Positions 30,922 to 37,500 of a DNA stretch of 37,500 nt are shown here, in pieces. How positions within the stretch are numbered: position 1 is the first letter of the stretch; each line of letters opens with the position of its first letter. The DNA lies in assembly GCA_964449565.1 (NCBI GenBank), contig CAYUZB010000025.1, positions 1 to 37,500 of the forward strand. Direction: 5' to 3'. The stretch is from Granulosicoccus sp964449565. GTDB lineage: Bacteria; Pseudomonadota; Gammaproteobacteria; Granulosicoccales; Granulosicoccaceae. Both the position numbers and the translations under genes were made by a program. The notes below the pieces were generated by a model. That model was given only the letters and a program-made list of their open reading frames with translations, did not search any database and was not told the origin of the DNA.

Positions 30922-32828
30922 CAAGCCGACGTAAATTTCTCGGACTCCTTGCCGGTAGTACGGTAGCTACTTCCTTGCCAGTGGCTGCGGACGAATCAAC
31001 CTTGGATTCGCCCTTTCTAAAGGAACAGGTTGCTACCGGACAGTTACCGAAACTGTCTAAACGACTGCCGAAAAACCCACGTATCGTGGATGTGCAGGGC
31101 ATGGGGCGAGAGCCTGGTCAACACGGTGGTACGGTTCGCATTCTGATCGGTCGTCAGAAGGACATCCGTTACGTACCCATAAACAGCTACTCGCGGCTTG
31201 TCGGTTATGACCAGCAATTGCAATTGCAGCCCGATATCCTCAAATCCTTTACTGTCGAAGAAGGGCGAATCTTTACCTTTGAACTACGTGACGGGCATCG
31301 TTGGTCGGACGGTAGTGCGTTCACCGCTGATGATTTCCGCTACTTTTGGGAAGATGTCATTCTGAATCGGGACTACCTCAGGGCTGGTGCGCCAGTCAAT
31401 TTGAAAGTTGACGACGAGGTGGCGACGTTCGAGGTACTGGATCCACTGACTGTTCGCTATTCCTGGAGTAAGCCCAATCCGCAGTTTTTGAGCAGGCTTG
31501 CAGCACCCATTCCACAAACCTTGATGTTGCCTGCAGCTTATATGCGGCAGTTTCACGCACGCTATCAAACGGCGGAAAAACTTGACGAGTACATAGAGAA
31601 ATACCGCGTTGACGACTGGGTGGGTCTGCATCGACATTTGTCTCGGCAGAACCGCCCTGAAAATCCAGACTTGCCAACGCTGGAAGCCTGGCGTCCGACA
31701 ACCCAGCCACCGTCGGAGCAATTCATCTTTGAACGCAACCCTTATTTTCATCGAGTCGATGAAAATGGAAAGCAATTGCCCTATGTCGACAAAATCCAGC
31801 TCGGTGTGAGTTCATCGGAAATCATTGCGGCAAAAACGGCGACCGGTGAGAGCGATTTGCAAGGCGTTGGTCTCGGGCTTCCGGATTTCACTTTGATCAA
31901 GGAAGGTGAGAATCGTTTCCCGATCAAGGTGAGCTTGTGGCGCAAAACACAGGGTTCGAGTGTCGCGCTCTATCCTAATCTGACTTGCAACGACGAAGTC
32001 TGGCGAGCGCTGTTTCAGGATGTGCGGGTACGACGTGCCATGTCACTTGCCATCAATCGCCGGGAGATAAATCAGGTGTTGTATTACGGGCTGGCGCATG
32101 AGAGTGCTGACACCGTATTACCCGACAGCCCTCTATACAAGCCGGAGTACTCGTCGGCCTGGACGGAGTATGACCCAGAGCAGGCGAATCGCTTACTTGA
32201 TGAGGTCGGCCTGACGAAACGCGACGCAAGTGGCACACGGATTTTGTCCGATGGCAGGCGGGCGGACATAACGATTGAATCAGCAGGTGAAAGCACCTTG
32301 GAAACAGACGTGCTGGAATTGATTACTGATCATTTCAGAGAGATCGGTATTGCGCTGTTCGTCCGAGCATCGCAGCGTGATATTTTTCGTAGTCGGACGA
32401 TGGCGGGTAATGTGACGATGTCTGTCTGGCAAGGGCTTGATAATGGATTGGCCTCCGCTGATATGCCGCCCTTTCAACTTGCGCCGACGAGTAATGATCA
32501 GCTGCAGTGGCCGATATGGGGTCTGCACCACATGTCGGGGAAAACACAGGGCCAACCCTGTGACTTGCCAGTAGTGATGGAGTTGCAAGCTCTGCTTGGG
32601 CAATGGATGAACTCCGTGAGCACGGAGCAACGCCGCGAAATATGGGGGCAGATGCTCGCCTTGTATTCCGATCAGGTTTTCTCCATCGGCACTGTCAACG
32701 GCGGGCTTCAGCCGCTTGTGCGGTCTTCACGCTTGCGAAATATTCCTGAAAGCGGTTTGTATGGATTTTCACCGACCAGTTATCTCGGTGTCCACATGCC
32801 CGATACTTTTTGGTACGAGAAGACGTAA
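30918..32828 (+). CDS. Family 5 solute-binding protein with Tat-type signal
   Basis: The 636-residue periplasmic binding protein starts with a twin-arginine signal (TSRRKFLGLLAGSTVA), which suggests export in the folded state. The mature protein has peptide-binding (DppA/OppA/NikA-like) features: GQHGGTVRILIG, FTFELRDGHRWSDGSAFTADD, VRVRRAMSLAINR and a long C-terminal lobe. It is longer than DppA (about 535), with family-typical insertions. The ligand could be peptide, glycopeptide or another bulky solute. Its last 335 bases (from 32494) lie within the duplicated segment. This copy is intact. Confidence 0.92.
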   Translation: MTSRRKFLGLLAGSTVATSLPVAADESTLDSPFLKEQVATGQLPKLSKRLPKNPRIVDVQGMGREPGQHGGTVRILIGRQKDIRYVPINSYSRLVGYDQQLQLQPDILKSFTVEEGRIFTFELRDGHRWSDGSAFTADDFRYFWEDVILNRDYLRAGAPVNLKVDDEVATFEVLDPLTVRYSWSKPNPQFLSRLAAPIPQTLMLPAAYMRQFHARYQTAEKLDEYIEKYRVDDWVGLHRHLSRQNRPENPDLPTLEAWRPTTQPPSEQFIFERNPYFHRVDENGKQLPYVDKIQLGVSSSEIIAAKTATGESDLQGVGLGLPDFTLIKEGENRFPIKVSLWRKTQGSSVALYPNLTCNDEVWRALFQDVRVRRAMSLAINRREINQVLYYGLAHESADTVLPDSPLYKPEYSSAWTEYDPEQANRLLDEVGLTKRDASGTRILSDGRRADITIESAGESTLETDVLELITDHFREIGIALFVRASQRDIFRSRTMAGNVTMSVWQGLDNGLASADMPPFQLAPTSNDQLQWPIWGLHHMSGKTQGQPCDLPVVMELQALLGQWMNSVSTEQRREIWGQMLALYSDQVFSIGTVNGGLQPLVRSSRLRNIPESGLYGFSPTSYLGVHMPDTFWYEKT

Positions 32829-33703
32829 CGATGCCGAGTTACATCATGTGGCGGATCATTACGATGATCCCGACATTGTTGATCATTTCCGCCCTGGTAT
32901 TCACGATCATCGAGTTGCCTCCCGGTGATTATTTCGAGAGCTATGTGGCAGAGCTTCGCGCCATGGGTGAGTCCGCTGACCTGGCTGAAATCGAAGAACT
33001 CAAGGAGCGTTATGGGTTTGATCAACCAATGATAGTTCGCTATTTTCATTGGGTGACCGGCATGCTCGTTGGTGACTTCGGTTATTCGTTCGAGTTCAGG
33101 CTTCCGGTAAACGAAGTCGTAGGCGACCGGCTTTGGTTAACCATCATGGTGTCTGTTGTAACCATCGCTTTTACCTGGTTGATTGCCTTTCCAATCGGTA
33201 TTTACTCCGCCACTCATCAATATAGTTGGGGCGACTATGGGCTGACCTTCGTCGGCATGATCGGTATCGCTGTGCCTAATTTCATTCTCGCCCTTGTAAT
33301 GATGTATCTGGCCAACATCTGGTTTGGTACCTCCATCGGACATCTGATGGATCAGCAGTATTTCAACCAGCCGATGTCCTGGGATAAATTTAAATCGATA
33401 CTCGAACACTTGTGGATACCGGTGTTGATTATCGGTACCGCAGGCACGGCGGCAATGATTCGACGTCTACGTGCAAACCTGCTTGATGAATTGCGCAAAC
33501 AGTATGTAGTTACTGCGCGGTCGAAAGGTCTGAAGCCGATGAAGGTGTTGACCAAGTACCCGTTGCGGATGGCTTTGAATTTTTTCATCTCTGATATCGG
33601 ATCCATCTTGCCAGCGATTATCTCTGGTGCTGAAGTTACCGCGATCGTGTTGTCGCTTGAAACAACGGGCCCGATGTTGATCAAGGCTCTGCAAAGTCAG
33701 GAT
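32494..33703 (+). repeat. 1,210-bp direct repeat, copy 1
   Basis: This segment covers the last 111 codons of the binding-protein gene and the first 291 codons of the first permease gene. It is identical, base for base as far as I could compare all lines, to 33704-34913. The copies are directly adjacent with offset 1,210. Confidence 0.97.
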
Positions 33704-33784
33704 ATGATCAGCTGCAGTGGCCGATATGGGGTCTGCACCACATGTCGGGGAAAACACAGGGCCAACCCTGTGACTTGCCAGTAG
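32831..33784 (+). pseudogene. Truncated first permease with out-of-frame tail
   Basis: The first 292 residues are identical to the intact permease at 34041. After LQSQDM the reading frame passes the duplication junction at 33704-33706 and enters binding-protein DNA in another frame. It adds 25 unrelated residues (starting ISCSGRYGVC) before a stop. Forty native residues are lost, including the last membrane helix (LAGSFLMFLAFLTVVGVLV). It keeps the DppB-type coupling motif near ARSKGLKPMKVL. It is probably non-functional, though a stable fragment that competes for assembly is conceivable. Confidence 0.88.
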
Positions 33785-34038
33785 TGATGGAGTTGCAAGC
33801 TCTGCTTGGGCAATGGATGAACTCCGTGAGCACGGAGCAACGCCGCGAAATATGGGGGCAGATGCTCGCCTTGTATTCCGATCAGGTTTTCTCCATCGGC
33901 ACTGTCAACGGCGGGCTTCAGCCGCTTGTGCGGTCTTCACGCTTGCGAAATATTCCTGAAAGCGGTTTGTATGGATTTTCACCGACCAGTTATCTCGGTG
34001 TCCACATGCCCGATACTTTTTGGTACGAGAAGACGTAA
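33704..34038 (+). pseudogene. Headless 3' remnant of the binding-protein gene
   Basis: It repeats the last 111 codons of the solute-binding protein up to its stop. It has no signal peptide and no dedicated ribosome binding site. The first in-frame ATG is 33742, giving at most 98 residues of the C-terminal lobe. It is a by-product of the tandem duplication and is unlikely to make a useful protein. Confidence 0.9.
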
Positions 34039-34913
34039 CGATGCCGAGTTACATCATGTGGCGGATCATTACGATGATCCCGACATTGTTGATCATTTCC
34101 GCCCTGGTATTCACGATCATCGAGTTGCCTCCCGGTGATTATTTCGAGAGCTATGTGGCAGAGCTTCGCGCCATGGGTGAGTCCGCTGACCTGGCTGAAA
34201 TCGAAGAACTCAAGGAGCGTTATGGGTTTGATCAACCAATGATAGTTCGCTATTTTCATTGGGTGACCGGCATGCTCGTTGGTGACTTCGGTTATTCGTT
34301 CGAGTTCAGGCTTCCGGTAAACGAAGTCGTAGGCGACCGGCTTTGGTTAACCATCATGGTGTCTGTTGTAACCATCGCTTTTACCTGGTTGATTGCCTTT
34401 CCAATCGGTATTTACTCCGCCACTCATCAATATAGTTGGGGCGACTATGGGCTGACCTTCGTCGGCATGATCGGTATCGCTGTGCCTAATTTCATTCTCG
34501 CCCTTGTAATGATGTATCTGGCCAACATCTGGTTTGGTACCTCCATCGGACATCTGATGGATCAGCAGTATTTCAACCAGCCGATGTCCTGGGATAAATT
34601 TAAATCGATACTCGAACACTTGTGGATACCGGTGTTGATTATCGGTACCGCAGGCACGGCGGCAATGATTCGACGTCTACGTGCAAACCTGCTTGATGAA
34701 TTGCGCAAACAGTATGTAGTTACTGCGCGGTCGAAAGGTCTGAAGCCGATGAAGGTGTTGACCAAGTACCCGTTGCGGATGGCTTTGAATTTTTTCATCT
34801 CTGATATCGGATCCATCTTGCCAGCGATTATCTCTGGTGCTGAAGTTACCGCGATCGTGTTGTCGCTTGAAACAACGGGCCCGATGTTGATCAAGGCTCT
34901 GCAAAGTCAGGAT
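33704..34913 (+). repeat. 1,210-bp direct repeat, copy 2
   Basis: Exact copy of 32494-33703. Position 34914-34916 again reads ATG, as at 32494 and 33704, so the junction formed at a 3-bp microhomology. No terminal inverted repeats or transposase are present. Confidence 0.97.
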
Positions 34914-35039
34914 ATGTATCTGGCCGGGTCCTTTCTGATGTTTCTGGCCTTCCTGACAGTCGTTGGTGTGCTGGTGTCGGATATTGCATTGGCATTGCTG
35001 GATCCGCGCATCCGCTTTGGCGCGGGGCGACATAAATGA
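34041..35039 (+). CDS. Peptide-class ABC permease, DppB-like (intact copy)
   Basis: The 332-residue permease has about six membrane helices. It starts MPSYIMWRIITMIPTLLIIS, has the family's LKERYGFDQPMIVRYFHWV block after a periplasmic loop, then GDFGYSFEFRLPV. The coupling loop is VVTARSKGLKPMKVL, which docks on the ATPase. The last helix, missing in the upstream copy, is present. The ATG follows the binding-protein stop by two bases in both copies. The frame extends 21 bases upstream to a TTG, but the ATG fits the family. It overlaps the second permease gene by ATGA. Confidence 0.93.
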   Translation: MPSYIMWRIITMIPTLLIISALVFTIIELPPGDYFESYVAELRAMGESADLAEIEELKERYGFDQPMIVRYFHWVTGMLVGDFGYSFEFRLPVNEVVGDRLWLTIMVSVVTIAFTWLIAFPIGIYSATHQYSWGDYGLTFVGMIGIAVPNFILALVMMYLANIWFGTSIGHLMDQQYFNQPMSWDKFKSILEHLWIPVLIIGTAGTAAMIRRLRANLLDELRKQYVVTARSKGLKPMKVLTKYPLRMALNFFISDIGSILPAIISGAEVTAIVLSLETTGPMLIKALQSQDMYLAGSFLMFLAFLTVVGVLVSDIALALLDPRIRFGAGRHK

Positions 35040-36211
35040 AGTCGCCATTGCCAGAATCAGGTGCTCCACTCAAACACTATGTGTCCGAGGCGCCTTATGA
35101 TCCTCAGGCCGCTGAGGTTGCAGACGGTCATGAGGGGCCGCTTGCCCATGCCTCGCAGATGCGTCTCATGTGGTGGTATTTCCGTCAGCACAAAGTGGCC
35201 TTGGTATCCGGCATATTTCTTATACTGATCTATCTCTCGATTCTTATCAGTGAGATTCTCGCGCCGTATAACCTGCATACCCGTCATACCGAGTTCATCT
35301 ACGCACCTCCAGCCTCAGTGCATATATTTCGTGACGGCAAACTGGTTCGTCCTTACACTTACGGTCAAGTCATGACGCTTGACTTGACAACGCTTCGGCG
35401 TAATTACTCTGATAACAAAGATGATGTTCAACCGATAAGATTCTTTTGTCGCGGTGATTCTTATAAGTTCTGGAATCTAATTGAAACGGACGTTCATGCG
35501 ATATGCCCGGCTCAAGGAGGGCATCTGTTTTTGCTCGGTACGGATCGTCTTGGGCGTGATGTGTTATCGCGCATCATTTATGGCGCCAGAATATCGCTGA
35601 CTATCGGCATTCTGGGTGTAATGCTGAGCTTCGTGCTGGGTATTGTTATCGGTGGTATTGCCGGCTATCGCGGAGGTGTCTTCGATATGCTGGTGCAGCG
35701 AATGACAGAGGTGTTGCAGTCAATTCCAAGCATTCCATTGTGGATGGCATTAGCCACCATCATTCCGTTAACCTGGAGCCCCATTCTGGTCTATGTGGGT
35801 ATCACTGTCATTCTCAGTCTGCTTGACTGGACAGGGCTTGCACGTGCAGTGCGCTCAAAGTTGCTGTCGCTGCGTGAAGAAGACTATGTGCTCGCCGCGC
35901 AACTGCTGGGTGCCAAAAGCGGGCGTATCATTGGTCGTCATCTTGTTCCTGGATTCATGTCGCATTTGATTGCCAGCGCGACCTTGACCGTGCCAGGCAT
36001 GATTCTCGGTGAGACGGCATTGAGTTTTCTTGGCATCGGTTTGCGGCCACCACTTACCAGTTGGGGGATTCTGCTGACAGAGGCCAGGAGTATCAATATC
36101 ATCGCCTTGTATCCGTGGCTGCTTTACCCGGTAGTTCCTGTCATCCTGGTTATTCTGGCTTTCAATTTCCTTGGCGATGGCTTGCGCGATGCGGCAGATC
36201 CATACAAGTAG
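35036..36211 (+). CDS. Peptide-class ABC permease, DppC-like, with periplasmic insertion
   Basis: The 391-residue permease has helix 1 at about 55-75, then a periplasmic insertion of roughly 95 residues (about 78-170) rich in charged and aromatic residues, including IRFFCRGDSYKFWNLIETD. The membrane core resumes at LLGTDRLGRDVLSRIIYGARIS, the DppC hallmark. The coupling loop is YVLAAQLLGAKSGRII, followed by GETALSFLGIGLRPPLTSWG. Standard DppC proteins are about 300 residues, so the insertion is the main difference; I recall a similar one in related importers of alphaproteobacteria. It may contact the large binding protein. Confidence 0.93.
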   Translation: MKSPLPESGAPLKHYVSEAPYDPQAAEVADGHEGPLAHASQMRLMWWYFRQHKVALVSGIFLILIYLSILISEILAPYNLHTRHTEFIYAPPASVHIFRDGKLVRPYTYGQVMTLDLTTLRRNYSDNKDDVQPIRFFCRGDSYKFWNLIETDVHAICPAQGGHLFLLGTDRLGRDVLSRIIYGARISLTIGILGVMLSFVLGIVIGGIAGYRGGVFDMLVQRMTEVLQSIPSIPLWMALATIIPLTWSPILVYVGITVILSLLDWTGLARAVRSKLLSLREEDYVLAAQLLGAKSGRIIGRHLVPGFMSHLIASATLTVPGMILGETALSFLGIGLRPPLTSWGILLTEARSINIIALYPWLLYPVVPVILVILAFNFLGDGLRDAADPYK

Positions 36212-36247
36212 TGCTATACCACTTCCTATAAAGAGCGGGGATACACC

Positions 36248-37468
36248 ATGAGCCAGCTTGATGGTGCTCGGATACTCATGTATAGCCATGATACGTTTGG
36301 TCTCGGACATTTGCGCCGTTGCCGAACCATCGCGCATTCGCTGGTAGAGAATTACAGTGGGTTGAGCGTACTAATCATTTCAGGTTCTGCAATAGCCGGC
36401 GCCTTTGATTTCCGAGCTCGCGTTGACTTTGTCAAGATACCCAGTGTCATCAAGCTGCGTAATGGCGAATACACATCTCTGGACAAGCATATCGACCTTA
36501 GCGAAACGATTCGTATGAGAGAGTCGATCATTCGACATACGGCTGAATCCTTCAGGCCTGATATCTTCATTGTCGACAAGGAGCCGATGGGTTTACAGGG
36601 TGAGATTACCGATACTCTGGCTTATCTGAAATCGATTGGCACCACGCTTGTGCTTGGTTTACGTGATGTCATGGACTCACCACATCTGTTGGCGGCCGAA
36701 TGGAAACGCAAAGCGCTGGTACCCAAGATCGATAAGACCTATGACCACATCTGGATCTACGGCCCAGAGAATTTTTACAACCCGATGATTGGTATCGACA
36801 TTACACCGGCAATGCGTAAGCGAATGAGCTTTGTCGGTTTTCTCAAGCGCCAGGCTTTGCATGAGGATTTGTCGGCGCATAAACAGGAAGGTGATTATAT
36901 TCTGGTCACGACCGGTGGTGGTGGCGATGGTGTTGCCTTGATCCAGGATGTGTTGGGCGCCTATGAGGGTGATTCGACATTGCAGCACAAGGCGTTTATT
37001 GTGCTGGGCCCTTACATGCCCGGTAAAGAACGTGGTGAGTTGCTGGCCAGGGGTGAAGCGTTGGCGAATGTAGAAGTCATCGATTTCGATTCCCGCATGG
37101 AGGAGTTGATCTCAAGTGCTCGCGCGGTTGTGTCAATGGGCGGGTACAACACCTTCTGTGAAATCCTGTCGTTCGACAAGCCGGCGCTTATCGTCCCTCG
37201 TACTGTTCCGCGCGAAGAGCAATTGCTACGCACGCAGAGGGCATCACAACTTGGTATGGTCGATATGCTGTTGCCAGAGGATGCCAGCGACCCGATGAAA
37301 ATGAGTGCGGCACTTAAAGCGCTTCCAAATACGCCCAAACCGTCACAACGCGCGACAAAGTTTGAACTCAACGGTCTTGAAAATGTATCGGAACTTGTTA
37401 GTAAACTGTATAGCGAAAGAGTAAAAAAAAAACTTGGACGTCGAGCAGAGACCGTGCAATCAGTTTGA
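36248..37468 (+). CDS. MurG-like GT-B glycosyltransferase (COG4671-type)
   Basis: The 406-residue protein starts with ILMYSHDTFGLGHLRRC, a GT-B N-terminal acceptor-side loop shared by predicted glycosyltransferases of the COG4671 type. The C-terminal domain has ILVTTGGGGDG, then VSMGGYNTFCEILSFDKPAL and PRTVPREEQLLRTQRA, resembling the UDP-sugar site of MurG. It has no membrane helix or signal. GCGGGG lies 7 bases before the ATG. It follows the second permease by 36 bases in the same direction, so it may be part of the importer operon. Donor and acceptor are unknown. A run of ten A residues lies near its 3' end. Confidence 0.85.
   Translation: MSQLDGARILMYSHDTFGLGHLRRCRTIAHSLVENYSGLSVLIISGSAIAGAFDFRARVDFVKIPSVIKLRNGEYTSLDKHIDLSETIRMRESIIRHTAESFRPDIFIVDKEPMGLQGEITDTLAYLKSIGTTLVLGLRDVMDSPHLLAAEWKRKALVPKIDKTYDHIWIYGPENFYNPMIGIDITPAMRKRMSFVGFLKRQALHEDLSAHKQEGDYILVTTGGGGDGVALIQDVLGAYEGDSTLQHKAFIVLGPYMPGKERGELLARGEALANVEVIDFDSRMEELISSARAVVSMGGYNTFCEILSFDKPALIVPRTVPREEQLLRTQRASQLGMVDMLLPEDASDPMKMSAALKALPNTPKPSQRATKFELNGLENVSELVSKLYSERVKKKLGRRAETVQSV
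37423..37432 (+). repeat. Ten-A homopolymer inside the MurG-like gene
   Basis: Ten consecutive A encode part of VKKKL, 12 codons before the stop. Such runs are prone to slippage, but a shift here would change only the last dozen residues. Confidence 0.85.
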
Positions 37469-37500
37469 CTGGCAGTCAGGAATTAGCTCCCGGAACGGCT

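Noticed and set aside
32494..34913. The 1,210-bp repeat as an insertion sequence or composite element
   Set aside because: The unit contains only binding-protein and permease coding sequence. There is no transposase, no terminal inverted repeats and no target-site duplication.

Overview
The window reads as chromosomal DNA of a gammaproteobacterium of moderate GC. The main reason is two classic gammaproteobacterial gene neighbourhoods: pcnB-folK with a deoxynucleoside kinase, and zapB-like/zapA/6S RNA/fau divergent from ygfB-pepP-ubiH. YcgL, Hsp15, BolA and divergent rpiA/ilvA agree. I cannot fix the order or genus. I found no tRNA, rRNA, IS element, prophage or CRISPR array.

Region 1 (1-9.7 kb) is housekeeping: a ycgL fragment, hslR, then pcnB-folK-dNK with overlapping stop/start codons. 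A two-component pair follows (OmpR-type regulator plus CHASE2 sensor kinase). Next come convergent rpiA, divergent ilvA, and an EamA-family exporter coupled to ilvA. Region 2 (9.75-14.5 kb) is the division/6S/ubiquinone neighbourhood. The zapB-like gene, zapA, 6S RNA and fau read leftward, while ygfB, pepP and ubiH read rightward from what look like back-to-back promoters. Region 3 (14.5-23.6 kb) holds a CLC-family chloride protein with CBS domains, metY with a coupled alpha/beta hydrolase, adk, a small methyltransferase, trhO, a soluble lytic transglycosylase, a small lipoprotein and bolA. A short tandem repeat precedes bolA.

Region 4 (23.6-37.5 kb) is accessory-like. It has a secreted protein of unknown function, a large metallophosphoesterase, a GT4 glycosyltransferase overlapping a NodB-like deacetylase, and a DXD glycosyltransferase. 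Then comes a full peptide-class ABC importer (fused double ATPase, Tat-type binding protein, two permeases) followed by a MurG-like glycosyltransferase. The grouping suggests uptake of a peptide- or sugar-containing compound linked to surface glycan or glycolipid assembly; this is inference.

The most striking sequence feature is inside this importer operon: an exact 1,210-bp tandem duplication (32494-33703 and 33704-34913) joined at a 3-bp microhomology. It leaves one intact binding protein and one intact first permease, and adds a truncated permease with a 25-residue out-of-frame tail plus a headless binding-protein remnant. It is either a very recent duplication or an assembly error.
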